Made by a program: the position numbers and the translations under genes | In this document: positions 1 to 8,731 of the stretch, piece after piece | How the letters are laid out: every line of letters starts with the position of its first letter | Position numbering within the stretch: position 1 is the stretch's first letter | Source: Tissierella sp032104385 | Lineage (GTDB): Bacteria > Bacillota > Clostridia > Tissierellales > Tissierellaceae | DNA: 64,000 nt | Assembly: GCF_032104385.1 (NCBI RefSeq) | Contig: NZ_DAMCHJ010000003.1 | Span: 186,001-250,000 of the forward strand | Direction: 5' to 3' | The notes under the pieces: model-generated | The model's database searches: none | The model's input: only the letters and a program-made list of their open reading frames with translations | Told to the model about the DNA's origin: nothing

Positions 1-554
1 CTTTGGAAGTAGCTAATACATTAAATGTATCTGTCATTGACTTAGGAAATAATTATGGTAAAGGTTATGCAATGAAGAGGGCAATAGATACTTTAGAATA
101 TGATTATATTGCCTTCGTTGATGGGGATTTAGGAAAAAGTAGTATACAAGTTGAAAAACTTATTTTGCCAATAATTAATGGAGAAGCTGATGTATCCATA
201 GCTAAATTCCCAAAAAGAAGTACTATGACCCACACTAAGGGAGGAATTGGAGCAGTAAAGACTTTAGCTAAAAAAGGAGTTTATTTTTTTACTAAGAAAG
301 AAATAGATACTTCTTTATCTGGACAGAGAGTATATAAAAAAGAAGTTATAGATAAAATAGATTATATACCTGATAGATATGGTATAGAAGTCGCCATGAC
401 TATTCAGACAATTAATAATGGATTTTCAATAATTGAAGTACCTGTTACTATGAATCATAGATATAGTCAAAGGAATTTAGAAGGATTCATTCACAGGGGA
501 AAACAGTTTAAGGATATTTTAAAAACATTTATAATAATGTATTTTAGAAGGTGA
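1..554 (+). CDS. Glycosyltransferase family 2 (5' end outside the window)
   Basis: This is the C-terminal part of a GT-A fold glycosyltransferase. The open frame runs to the left edge, so the gene starts outside; the TTG at position 3 is just the first possible codon. A dolichyl-phosphate-mannose-synthase-like NYGKGYAMK stretch lies near residues 17-25 and the DGD metal/nucleotide motif at about 40-42 (counted from position 3). The conserved SLSGQRVYKKEV segment follows. No membrane helix is visible in this part. It lies 4 bases before a polyprenyl-phosphate transferase homologue, so the two may act on one lipid-linked glycan. The sugar and acceptor cannot be told from sequence. Confidence 0.8.
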   Translation, partial: LEVANTLNVSVIDLGNNYGKGYAMKRAIDTLEYDYIAFVDGDLGKSSIQVEKLILPIINGEADVSIAKFPKRSTMTHTKGGIGAVKTLAKKGVYFFTKKEIDTSLSGQRVYKKEVIDKIDYIPDRYGIEVAMTIQTINNGFSIIEVPVTMNHRYSQRNLEGFIHRGKQFKDILKTFIIMYFRR

Positions 555-558
555 ACTT

Positions 559-1374
559 ATGTATTACTATGGAATAACTAGTTTTATATTATCTTTGATT
601 TTATCTTATATTGCTTTACCAATGTTTATTGATATGCTATTTAAATCTAATGTTGTGTGCGAAAACTTTAAATCCAATTTAATACCTACTTCAATGGGAA
701 TAGTATTTGTTTTTGTTCAGGTAATTACTTTAGGAATATTAAAAATATTATTTGATTTCAATGATAATCTTAGTTTAATATACCTTTTAGGATTTGTTTT
801 TATAGGCTTATTAGGTTTACTTGATGATTTAACTGGAGAAAAGAAAATAAAAGGATTAAAAGGTCATATAAAAGCTTTTTTTAGGGGGGTACTCACAACA
901 GGAGCTATTAAAGCTTTTTTAGGTTTTTTTATTTCCATAGTTGTTAGCTCATATATCTCTAATTCTTTGAAGGATTTTATTATTAATTCTTTTCTAATTG
1001 GATTATTTACTAATTTTGTAAATCTTTTTGATTTAAGACCTGGCAGAGCCGTTAAAATATTTATGATTATTTCTTTAATTTTTATATTTAGCAATTTCTT
1101 AGGAAATAGTAATTATATTTTACTTTCTTTTTTTGGTATACTTATTCCATACATAATATTGGATTTAAAAGCCAGGGTTATGATGGGTGATGTAGGTTCT
1201 AATACTCTAGGGTTTACATTAGGATTATATGCTGCAACAAGTTTTAATTTGACTATCAAGAGCATAATTTTAATTTTACTCATAGTTGTCCATATTCTTG
1301 CTGAAAAAGTTTCTTTTTCTAAGATAATTGATAATAATAAAATTTTAAAGTTTTTAGATAATATTGGAAGGTAG
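559..1374 (+). CDS. MraY/WecA-type polyprenyl-phosphate glycosyl-1-phosphate transferase family protein
   Basis: A 271-residue multi-pass membrane protein of the PNPT superfamily, which transfers a sugar-1-phosphate to undecaprenyl phosphate. It shows the DD pair at 89-90 (LLGLLDDLTGE), an NLFDLRPGR segment at 155-163 matching the Asn/Asp catalytic loop, and MMGDVGSN at 208-215. It is shorter than MraY (about 320 residues), and its cytoplasmic loops are compact. The ATG at 559 follows a GAAGGTGA ribosome-binding site. The neighbours are a glycosyltransferase upstream and DUF3866 downstream. It is probably not MraY itself, because the local genes concern sporulation and nucleosides rather than cell-wall synthesis. 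Confidence 0.75.
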   Translation: MYYYGITSFILSLILSYIALPMFIDMLFKSNVVCENFKSNLIPTSMGIVFVFVQVITLGILKILFDFNDNLSLIYLLGFVFIGLLGLLDDLTGEKKIKGLKGHIKAFFRGVLTTGAIKAFLGFFISIVVSSYISNSLKDFIINSFLIGLFTNFVNLFDLRPGRAVKIFMIISLIFIFSNFLGNSNYILLSFFGILIPYIILDLKARVMMGDVGSNTLGFTLGLYAATSFNLTIKSIILILLIVVHILAEKVSFSKIIDNNKILKFLDNIGR

Positions 1375-1383
1375 TGAAATAAT

Positions 1384-2454
1384 TTGATTGGTTATAAGAA
1401 TGGAACTGTAAGTTCTATAATTAGTGATGGCGAGCATTTAGCTATAGTTAATGTTAATGTTGAAGGTAAAATGTATAAAGCTGCAAATTACAAGGACTTT
1501 ACAGGTGATATTAAATTAGATGATGAGGTTGTATTAAATACTACTGCTGTTGATTTGTCATTAGGTACTGGTGGATATCATTTTGTTATGTATAACTACA
1601 GGAATAAATCTATGGAACTTAAAGGCTCTGGACATATAATGAAGCTACGCTATACTCCTTATCAGATGAAATGTTTAGCAGCAGAGGAGGAAGATAGCCC
1701 TTATCATAATTTGTTTAATGAGTTTAAATCATTAGAGAATCATATTTTTATTGTAGCAACTTTACATAGTATGCTTGCTCCCATTAGTGCTATGATTAAG
1801 TATATAAATAAAGATATAAAAATTAATTATATTATGACTGATGGGGGAGCTTTACCTTTATATTTTAGTAATACAGTTGCTGAACTGAAGAATAAGAAAA
1901 TCTTAGATAATACTATTACTATAGGTCATGCATTTGGTGGGGACTTAGAATGTATTAATATATATACAGGATTAATTGCAGCTAAGGAAATACTTAAAGG
2001 AGATGTGACTATAATATCTATGGGACCAGGTATTGTAGGTAGTGGTACAAAATATGGATTTACAGGTATAGAACAAGGATATATAGTTGATGCTATAAAT
2101 AATCTTGAAGGAATGGCTATTTCAGTACCAAGAATTAGCTTTAAAGATAAAAGGAATAGACATTATGGAATTAGTCACCATACTATTACTACATTATCCC
2201 AGATAACAAATACTAAGTCTAATTTGATTTTACCGTATTTAGAAAAAGAGAAAGAAGATTATATTATAGCTCAAATTGAAAATTCTAAAATTAAAGAAAA
2301 ACATAATATTATATTTGAATATGGTGAAGAAATAATTATGGCAATGGAGAAATTTGAATTAAAAACAACTTCTATGGGGAGAAGTATAAAAGATGATAGG
2401 GATTATTTTATTAGTCTAGGTGCTGCAGGAAACTATGTAGCAAATTTATTTTAA
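1384..2454 (+). CDS. DUF3866 family protein
   Basis: A 356-residue protein that I recognise as the DUF3866 family. This family occurs in spore-forming clostridia and actinobacteria next to Nudix, SpoIIM and XerD genes. Its function is unknown. It starts with a small beta-rich N-terminal domain (about residues 1-60). Glycine-rich patches follow, such as TDGGALPL and GHAFGGDLECINIYTG, which suggest a nucleotide- or cofactor-binding fold. No signal peptide or membrane helix is seen. The TTG at 1384 follows an AAGGTAGTGA-like ribosome-binding site that overlaps the end of the preceding gene. The reading frame is intact. Confidence 0.75.
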   Translation: MIGYKNGTVSSIISDGEHLAIVNVNVEGKMYKAANYKDFTGDIKLDDEVVLNTTAVDLSLGTGGYHFVMYNYRNKSMELKGSGHIMKLRYTPYQMKCLAAEEEDSPYHNLFNEFKSLENHIFIVATLHSMLAPISAMIKYINKDIKINYIMTDGGALPLYFSNTVAELKNKKILDNTITIGHAFGGDLECINIYTGLIAAKEILKGDVTIISMGPGIVGSGTKYGFTGIEQGYIVDAINNLEGMAISVPRISFKDKRNRHYGISHHTITTLSQITNTKSNLILPYLEKEKEDYIIAQIENSKIKEKHNIIFEYGEEIIMAMEKFELKTTSMGRSIKDDRDYFISLGAAGNYVANLF

Positions 2455-2469
2455 GAAAGGAGGGTTGAT

Positions 2470-3012
2470 ATGATATTTGAAGAAAAAACAATGAAATCTG
2501 ATAAATTATACGAAGGAAAATTGCTTAACTTAAGAGTAGAGACAGTTGAAATACCAGATAAGAAATATTCTAAAAGAGAAATAGTTGAACATCCTGGAGG
2601 AGTTGCTATAATCCCTATAACAAATGACAATTGTATTATATTAGTTAAACAATATAGAAAAGCCGTGGAAAGATTTTTATTAGAAATTCCAGCAGGGAAA
2701 CTGGAAATAAATGAGGAGCCTAGAGAAACTGCAATAAGAGAATTAAAAGAAGAAACGGGATTTGAAGCTAAAAAGTTAGAATATTTGCTTGAGTTCTACA
2801 CTTCGCCAGGGTTTTCTAATGAAAAGATATATTTATTTTTGGCTGCTGATTTAATAGAGGGAGAATCTAATCCAGACGTAGGAGAATTTATTGATATAGA
2901 AAAGCATAGTATTGATGATCTTGTTAAGATGGTAGAAAGAGGAGAAATAGTTGATAGTAAAACTATTATAGGTATTAATTTTGCAAAAAAATATATAGAT
3001 AAAAAACAATAA
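2470..3012 (+). CDS. nudF: Nudix hydrolase, ADP-ribose pyrophosphatase type (NudF)
   Basis: A 180-residue cytosolic hydrolase that splits ADP-ribose into AMP and ribose-5-phosphate. The Nudix box runs from about 76 to 98: AGKLEINEEP, then RETAIRELKEETGF, with all REUXEEXGU residues present. The N-terminal VEHPGGVAIIPI strand pair is typical of the NudF/YqkG group. The ATG at 2470 follows a strong AAGGAGGGTTGAT site. The gene sits between DUF3866 and spoIIM, as in Bacillus, where yqkG lies close to spoIIM. The substrate preference is inferred from the subfamily. Confidence 0.88.
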   Translation: MIFEEKTMKSDKLYEGKLLNLRVETVEIPDKKYSKREIVEHPGGVAIIPITNDNCIILVKQYRKAVERFLLEIPAGKLEINEEPRETAIRELKEETGFEAKKLEYLLEFYTSPGFSNEKIYLFLAADLIEGESNPDVGEFIDIEKHSIDDLVKMVERGEIVDSKTIIGINFAKKYIDKKQ

Positions 3013-3076
3013 GTGATAATGTCCTCCTTTTGAGCATAATATTTATATAAGGCTTGTATACAAAGGGGGAAGCAAA

Positions 3077-3700
3077 TTGGTATCTACAAAAATGAGAAAA
3101 TTAAGCAAGAGACATTTTCAGGATAGTTTTATTGTATATTTTATATTAATTATTTTCTTTATAGCGGGAATAATTATTGGTGCAATATTTGTAAATAAAT
3201 TGGATATTAGAGAAAATTTTAGATTTGCTAATCGATTCAGTTGGATTTTTCAATATATTGAAGGAGAAAGATATAGAGCTATTGATATATTTAAGTTAAG
3301 TTTAATATCGAATATGAAAATAGTATCTATTATTTGGATTTTGGGATTTATTGGCTTTGGATTATTAGTTATACCATTAATTTTTTGTTTAAAGGGTTTA
3401 ACTATAGGGTTTACAGTTGGATTTTTAGTTAAGAAGTTTGGAATGAAAGGTTTTACATTTGCTCTATTGGGACTTTTACCTAATTATTTAATAGTTATAC
3501 CAAGCTTTTTAGCTATAGGGGCAATTGGGTTATCTTATTCAGCTTATGGTATAAAGGGCAAAGGAAGTAGAGCATATCATAGGGATATAGTTGATTATTC
3601 AATTTTAACCCTATTGTTTTTTTTCATTGTTATATTTGGATGTTTTATAGAAGGATTTTTTACTTCATATTTTTTAAATTTGATTATATTTAATTTATAG
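3077..3700 (+). CDS. spoIIM: Stage II sporulation protein M
   Basis: A 207-residue integral membrane protein, the SpoIIM subunit of the SpoIIDMP complex that remodels septal peptidoglycan during forespore engulfment. It has a hydrophobic segment at about 18-42 and four more from about 80 to 205, consistent with five membrane helices. The context (Nudix before, xerD after) is that of spoIIM in Bacillus and clostridia. The TTG at 3077 is chosen because AAAGGGGGA lies 6 bases upstream. The 64-base leader holds a CATAATAT element that might be a SigmaE -10, but I do not regard this as established. Confidence 0.88.
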   Translation: MVSTKMRKLSKRHFQDSFIVYFILIIFFIAGIIIGAIFVNKLDIRENFRFANRFSWIFQYIEGERYRAIDIFKLSLISNMKIVSIIWILGFIGFGLLVIPLIFCLKGLTIGFTVGFLVKKFGMKGFTFALLGLLPNYLIVIPSFLAIGAIGLSYSAYGIKGKGSRAYHRDIVDYSILTLLFFFIVIFGCFIEGFFTSYFLNLIIFNL

Positions 3701-3733
3701 GATTTAAAATAGCTATTACAAAGGAGAAGTATG

Positions 3734-4621
3734 ATGTCGGATAGGATTATGGTGGATTATTTAGAATATATTAAAAATGAAAAGAAATTAAGAAATAATA
3801 CTTTAGAAGCTTATATTAGGGATATTCTACAGTTTAAAGAATATTTATTAGAACATGATATTGAAGAATATAAGGAAACAAATAAAACTATTATTATTAC
3901 ATATTTAATGAATTTGCAAAAAAAGGGAAAAGCAACTTCTACTATTTCTAGAAATTTAGCATCAATTAGATGTTTTTTTCAGTTCCTATTAAATAATAAT
4001 ATGGTCAGTGAGGATCCAACACTAAATTTAAAATCTCCAAAATTAGAAAAAAAGATACCATCTGTTTTAACAACAGAGGAAGTCAATCTTTTACTATCAC
4101 AACCAAAATCCGATAATTTTAAAGGTTCAAGAGATAAGGCTATGTTGGAACTATTATATGCTGCAGGTCTTAGAGTGTCAGAAATAATATCTCTTAATAT
4201 TGATGATTTGGATTTGGACTTAGGGTTACTTAATGTTAAGGAAAATGATAATAATCAAAGAGTTATACCTATTGGAAGATTAGCATTAGATGCCTTAACT
4301 CATTATATTTCTACATATAGACTAAATGAAATGGTAGGTGATGAACCTCTCTTTATAAATTATAGCGGTAGTAGATTAACTAGGCAGGGGTTTTGGAAAA
4401 TAATAAAACAATATACAAAGGAATCCAATATAGATAAAACAATAACACCTCATACCCTTAGACATTCATTTGCAGTTCATTTATTAGAGAATGGAGCAGA
4501 TATAAAAATGGTTCAAGAAATGCTTGGACATTCAGATGTATCTACTACACATATTTATTCATTTGCATCAAATGATAAGGAATTAAGAGATGTATATAAA
4601 AAATCACATCCAAGAGCATAG
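3734..4621 (+). CDS. xerD: Site-specific tyrosine recombinase XerD
   Basis: A 295-residue tyrosine recombinase that, with a XerC-type partner, resolves chromosome dimers at dif. A SAM-like core-binding domain (1-95) precedes the catalytic domain. Counted from the ATG at 3731, the catalytic residues are R148 (AGLRVSE), H241 and R244 (HTLRHSF), H267 (LGHSDVSTT) and the nucleophile Y276. The usual GKGNKER hairpin with the catalytic lysine is replaced by VKENDNNQR and is about two residues shorter, so K170 may take its place. AAGGAG at 3721 lies 4 bases before the ATG at 3731 and 7 before that at 3734; I prefer the second. Conserved context: spoIIM-xerD-punA-pdp. Confidence 0.88.
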   Translation: MSDRIMVDYLEYIKNEKKLRNNTLEAYIRDILQFKEYLLEHDIEEYKETNKTIIITYLMNLQKKGKATSTISRNLASIRCFFQFLLNNNMVSEDPTLNLKSPKLEKKIPSVLTTEEVNLLLSQPKSDNFKGSRDKAMLELLYAAGLRVSEIISLNIDDLDLDLGLLNVKENDNNQRVIPIGRLALDALTHYISTYRLNEMVGDEPLFINYSGSRLTRQGFWKIIKQYTKESNIDKTITPHTLRHSFAVHLLENGADIKMVQEMLGHSDVSTTHIYSFASNDKELRDVYKKSHPRA

Positions 4622-4631
4622 GAGGAGAAAA

Positions 4632-5461
4632 ATGGATTATATAAAAAAAGTTAAAGAAGCTGTTGATTTTATAGTATCAAAAACTGATTATTTACCCACA
4701 ATAGGACTAGTTTTAGGATCTGGATTAGGTAGTTTAGCAGATAAAATTCAAAAGCCTATAATTATTAAATATGATGAGATACCAGGTTTTCCAAAATCAA
4801 CAGTAGAAGGACATGCTGGACAGTTAGTTATAGGAGAGTTATCAGGTAAAATTGTAGTTGCGATGCAAGGAAGATTTCATTTTTATGAAGGTTATCATCT
4901 AAAAGATGTTACATTTCCAATTAGAGTAATGATACAGCTTGGAATAGGAAGTCTTATAGTCNNNNNNNNNNCACTAATGCAGCTGGTGGTGTAAATACTG
5001 GATTTATTCCTGGAGATTTAATGATTATTAATGACCATATTAATTTCACGGGTCAAAATCCTTTAATTGGAGAAAATTTGAAAGAGTTTGGGGCAAGATT
5101 TGTAGATATGTCTAGGGCTTATAATAGAGAATATATAAGAATTGCAAAAAAAGCAGGGGGAAAATTAGGATTAAACCTTAAAGAGGGAGTTTATATGTGG
5201 TTTACAGGCCCTACTTATGAAACTCCTGCAGAAGTAAAATTAGCTAGAAATTTAGGTGCTGATGCAGTAGGCATGTCTACAGTTCCAGAAGTAATCGTAG
5301 CAAATCATCAAGGAATTAAAGTTTTAGGTATATCATGTATAACTAATATGGCAGCTGGAATACTAGATCAACCTCTTAATCATGAAGAGGTTATAGAAAC
5401 ATCTATGAAGGTAAAGGATGATTTTGAAAAATTATTAATTGAAATAATTAATAATTTTTAA
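4632..5461 (+). CDS. punA: Purine-nucleoside phosphorylase (interrupted by a 10-N assembly gap)
   Basis: It phosphorolyses purine (deoxy)nucleosides to base and (deoxy)ribose-1-phosphate. The N-terminal half (VLGSGLGSLADK, VEGHAGQL, MQGRFHFYEGY) and the C-terminal half (GPTYETPAE, VGMSTVPEVIVANH, ISCITNMAAGIL) are both typical of the trimeric PNP family. Ten Ns at 4962-4971 put the halves in different frames, so automatic calling yields two pieces. The flanks read LIV before the gap and TNAAGG after it, which are adjacent in this family. Joining them with a one-base overlap restores the frame, so the gene is probably intact. The ATG at 4632 follows GGAGG. pdp follows directly. Confidence 0.85.
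4962..4971. other. Assembly gap (10 N)
   Basis: A run of exactly ten Ns inside punA. The protein reads LIV up to the gap and TNAAGG after it, with no residues expected in between. The c at 4961 and the c at 4972 probably represent the same base. The gap is then a placeholder for contig ends that abut or overlap by about one base. Confidence 0.95.
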
Positions 5462-5475
5462 TTGAGGTGATATTT

Positions 5476-6786
5476 ATGAGAATGTATGATATTATCAAGA
5501 AAAAAAGAGATGGATATTCTCTTACAACGGAAGAAATAAATTATTTTGTTGAAAATTATACTAATGGAAATATTCCTGATTATCAAGCTTCAGCATTGTT
5601 AATGGCAATTTATTTTAATAAAATGGATAAGAGGGAAACTCTAGATTTAACAAAGTCCATGATTAATTCTGGAGATACATTTGATTTATCAGGAATAAAT
5701 GGAATAAAGGTAGACAAACACTCTACAGGTGGAGTAGGAGATAGCGTGACTTTAATTTTAGGTCCAATGATTGCGGCCTGTGGAGTTCCGTTTGTTAAAA
5801 TGTCTGGCAGAGGTCTAGGCCATACAGGAGGAACTTTAGATAAATTAGAAGCTATTAAAGGTTTTAGAGTTGCTTTAAATAACGATGAATTTGTAAATAA
5901 TACAAATGATATCAATATTTCTATTTGTAGTCAAACTGGAAACATTACTCCTGCAGATAAGAAATTATATGCTTTAAGGGATGTTACAGCTACTGTTGAA
6001 AATATATCATTAATTGCAGGCAGTATTATGAGTAAGAAATTAGCTATTAAATCAGATGCTATACTTTTAGATGTTAAAGTTGGTTCTGGAGCTTTTATGA
6101 AAAATATAGATGATGCAATTACTTTAGCTGAGGAAATGGTTGCTATCGGTAATTCATATGGTAGAAAGACAACTGCTGTGGTTACTAACATGGATGAACC
6201 TCTTGGCAGGGCTGTAGGAAATGTTTTAGAGGTAAAAGAAGCTATAGAAACTTTACAAGGTAAAGGACCAGATGATTTATTTGAACTATGTTTAGTTTTG
6301 GGTTCCAAATTACTGATTCTCGCTGAAAAGGTAAAAGATGAAACAGAAGGAAGAAAAATGCTCATTGAGGTTATAGAGTCAGGAAAAGCATATGAAAAAC
6401 TTATTGAATTAGTTGAACACCAAGATGGCGATATTTCCTATGTGAAAAATATAGAACTATTACCTAAGGCTAAATATATTTTAGAAGTGAAAAGCGATAG
6501 AGAAGGATATATTAAATCTATTAATGCTGAAGAAGTAGGAAAATCTGCTTTAATTTTAGGTGCAGGTAGGGAAACAATAGACTCTCAATTGGATTTATCT
6601 GTTGGAATTATTTTAAATAAAAAGGTAGATGACAAAATTGAGATGAATGAACCTTTAGCTTATATTCATGCAAATGATTTAGAAAAGGCCAAAGATGTAG
6701 AAAAAAGATTGAAGAAAATTTTTATTATAGGTGATAAAAACATTGAAAATAAGCAGTTAGTTTATAGGGAGATAAATCACATTTAA
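5476..6786 (+). CDS. pdp: Pyrimidine-nucleoside phosphorylase
   Basis: A 436-residue enzyme of the thymidine/pyrimidine nucleoside phosphorylase family. It converts uridine and thymidine to base plus (deoxy)ribose-1-phosphate. The family signature KHSTGGVGDS lies at about 81-90, followed by KMSGRGLGHTGGTLDKLE. The catalytic and K+-site segments SLIAGSIMSKK and DVKVGSGAFMK follow. The C-terminal domain is full length. I chose the ATG at 5476 (MRMYDIIKK) over the GTG at 5467, because that GTG lies inside the GAGGTGA ribosome-binding site. The gene forms a nucleoside-salvage pair with punA, 14 bases upstream. Confidence 0.92.
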   Translation: MRMYDIIKKKRDGYSLTTEEINYFVENYTNGNIPDYQASALLMAIYFNKMDKRETLDLTKSMINSGDTFDLSGINGIKVDKHSTGGVGDSVTLILGPMIAACGVPFVKMSGRGLGHTGGTLDKLEAIKGFRVALNNDEFVNNTNDINISICSQTGNITPADKKLYALRDVTATVENISLIAGSIMSKKLAIKSDAILLDVKVGSGAFMKNIDDAITLAEEMVAIGNSYGRKTTAVVTNMDEPLGRAVGNVLEVKEAIETLQGKGPDDLFELCLVLGSKLLILAEKVKDETEGRKMLIEVIESGKAYEKLIELVEHQDGDISYVKNIELLPKAKYILEVKSDREGYIKSINAEEVGKSALILGAGRETIDSQLDLSVGIILNKKVDDKIEMNEPLAYIHANDLEKAKDVEKRLKKIFIIGDKNIENKQLVYREINHI

Positions 6787-6882
6787 TTACTATAACCAAT
6801 TAATGTTATTGTTCATTATCCTGTATAAATAAGGAATTTTGTGGATAATATAAAAGCAAACACATGAAATGGAGGTAATAGG

Positions 6883-8043
6883 TTGAAAAGAAGACTTGTA
6901 TCCATTATGTTATTGCTTTTAATATCAACCACTTCTATTCCTTTTGAAGCCTATGCGGATACTGATTTAAATATCAATGGCAAGTCCGCGATACTTATGG
7001 ATGTTAATACAGGAGCTATAATTTACAAGTTAAATGAACATGATAGATTAGCTCCTGCCAGCATAACTAAGATAATGACTTTATTATTGGGAATGGAAGC
7101 AGTAGACTCTGGCAGAATAAAATTGACTGATAAGGTAATGGTTAGTGAATATGCTTCTAAAGTAAAAGGTTCTACTGTTTTTTTACAGGCGGGAGAAACT
7201 CAGATTGTAGAGGATTTGTTTAAGGCTATAGCCATTAGGTCTGCTAATGATGCTTCTGTTGCATTAGCAGAGCATATTGCTGGTTCCGAAGATATTTTTG
7301 TAAAAATGATGAATGAAAAGGCTAAGACATTGGGCATGGAAAATACTAAATTTCATAATGCCAGTGGTATGCCTAATGACAATCACTATATTTCTGCATA
7401 CGATGTAGCATTGATGTCTAAAGAATTGTTAAAGCATGAAAAGATTCATCAGTGGCTAACTACTTATATGACTGAAATGAAAGTAGGTAAAAATAAATCT
7501 AGTACTCAGGTTATGGTAAATACTAACAGATTAATCAAAGAATATGATGGAGCCACAGGAGTTAAAACTGGTTCAACTAATGAGGCTGGATTTTGTTTGT
7601 CTGCATCAGCTAAACGAGGGAATTTAGAGTTAATAGCAGTTGTTATGGGAGTAAATAATTCTAAGCTTAGATTTGATGAGGCAAAAAGAATGTTGGACTA
7701 TGGTTTTGCCAATTATGAATCTATTACTATAGGAAAAAAAGGAGATATTATTGCTACATTGCCTGTAGAAAAAGGTAAACTGAAAGAAGTAGATCTTATG
7801 CTTTCTAAAGATTCTCATATATTATTACCAAAAGGAGAAAAAGCTGAACTTGTTAAAGACATTATTTTACCTGATATAGTAAATGCACCTATACTAGCTG
7901 GTGATGAAGTTGGTGAACTTGTAATTAGTATAGATGGTAAGGAAGCTGATAAAGTAAAATTAATTTCTAAAACAAATGTTGAAAAGGCTAATTTATTTAA
8001 TATGTTAAATAAGACAATAAAAAATTATTTAAGCATAAGATAA
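6883..8043 (+). CDS. dacF: D-alanyl-D-alanine carboxypeptidase, DacF-like (first paralogue)
   Basis: A 386-residue penicillin-binding carboxypeptidase (peptidase S11) that trims the terminal D-Ala of peptidoglycan stem peptides. A signal peptide is visible (MKRRLVSIMLLLL, cut near AYA-DTD at about 26). The active site is S60-x-x-K63 (SITK), with S120-x-N122 (SAN) and K228-T-G. A PBP5-C-like beta domain and a C-terminal amphipathic anchor (LFNMLNKTIKNYL) follow. The TTG at 6883 follows GGAGGTAATA. It has its own leader (6787-6882). A forespore role is suggested by similarity to DacF and by the neighbouring sporulation genes, not proven. A second S11 gene lies at 11138. Confidence 0.85.
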   Translation: MKRRLVSIMLLLLISTTSIPFEAYADTDLNINGKSAILMDVNTGAIIYKLNEHDRLAPASITKIMTLLLGMEAVDSGRIKLTDKVMVSEYASKVKGSTVFLQAGETQIVEDLFKAIAIRSANDASVALAEHIAGSEDIFVKMMNEKAKTLGMENTKFHNASGMPNDNHYISAYDVALMSKELLKHEKIHQWLTTYMTEMKVGKNKSSTQVMVNTNRLIKEYDGATGVKTGSTNEAGFCLSASAKRGNLELIAVVMGVNNSKLRFDEAKRMLDYGFANYESITIGKKGDIIATLPVEKGKLKEVDLMLSKDSHILLPKGEKAELVKDIILPDIVNAPILAGDEVGELVISIDGKEADKVKLISKTNVEKANLFNMLNKTIKNYLSIR

Positions 8044-8065
8044 AATTAACATAAAGAATTTATAT

Positions 8066-8098
8066 AACCTCGACTTTAATGAGTCGAGGTTGTATAAT
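8066..8098 (+). promoter_or_regulatory. GC-rich dyad overlapping a possible promoter
   Basis: AACCTCGACT at 8066-8075 pairs perfectly with AGTCGAGGTT at 8082-8091 across a 6-base loop. A TATAAT lies at 8093-8098, 17 bases after TCGACT (8070-8075), which resembles a weak -35. The dyad could be the dacF terminator, although no T run follows, or an operator within the promoter of the M50 protease gene. Confidence 0.45.
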
Positions 8099-8133
8099 GT
8101 TATAGTATAGGTTATTAGAAAAGGGGAATCAGG

Positions 8134-8721
8134 ATGAATATTATTTATAATTTACCAGGTCTTTTTATAGCTATTATATTCCACGAGTTAGCCCACGGAT
8201 TAACAGCATATTGGCTAGGGGATAATACAGCAAAAAATGCGGGAAGATTGACATTAAATCCCCTTAAACATGTGGATTTGGGAGGATTTCTCTGTTTAGT
8301 TATATTTAAATTTGGTTGGGCCAAGCCTGTTCCAATAAATCCATTTAATTTCAAGAATAGAAAGAAAGATACTATCTTAGTATCTTTAGCGGGACCAATA
8401 TCTAATTTTATAATTGCAATTATTATTGGATTTATTTTATCTTTAAATATAATAACTAATGCTGTATTTTTTAAGGTTCTTTTTATAACTTTATGGTATA
8501 ACATTATGCTAGGAGTATTTAATTTACTTCCATTTCCTCCGCTGGATGGATCTAAGATTGTTGCATCTTTACTTCCTAGTAAAATAGAGTATTATTTCTA
8601 TAAATATGAAAGATATTTGTATATGATTCTTATAGTTCTTATAGCTACCAATATCATAGATAGAATAATGAGCCCTATTATAGATGTTATATTAAATTTA
8701 CTAATTTCAATAATAGGGTAG
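8134..8721 (+). CDS. Site-2 protease family (M50) membrane metalloprotease
   Basis: A 195-residue polytopic membrane protein. The zinc motif HELAH is at H17-E18-x-x-H21 in the first helix, and the third ligand region is NLLPFPPLDGSK near residue 130. The segment NPLKHVDLGG is typical of the small YwhC/rhomboid-like M50 proteins, which lack a PDZ domain. It is predicted to cleave within membranes; the substrate is unknown. The ATG at 8134 follows AAAGGGG. The gene stands 10 bases before scpA and is probably co-transcribed with scpA and scpB, an order common in clostridia. Confidence 0.85.
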   Translation: MNIIYNLPGLFIAIIFHELAHGLTAYWLGDNTAKNAGRLTLNPLKHVDLGGFLCLVIFKFGWAKPVPINPFNFKNRKKDTILVSLAGPISNFIIAIIIGFILSLNIITNAVFFKVLFITLWYNIMLGVFNLLPFPPLDGSKIVASLLPSKIEYYFYKYERYLYMILIVLIATNIIDRIMSPIIDVILNLLISIIG

Positions 8722-8731
8722 GAGTATTTAT

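Noticed and set aside
5610..6365. Two long minus-strand open frames inside pdp
   Set aside because: They lie fully within a well-conserved gene, have no ribosome-binding sites and no recognisable motifs; they are shadows of the purine-rich coding strand.
6787..6882. Forespore (SigmaF/SigmaG) promoter for dacF
   Set aside because: GTATA and GGATAATATA lie at plausible distance, but several consensus positions do not match, so I do not list it as a feature.
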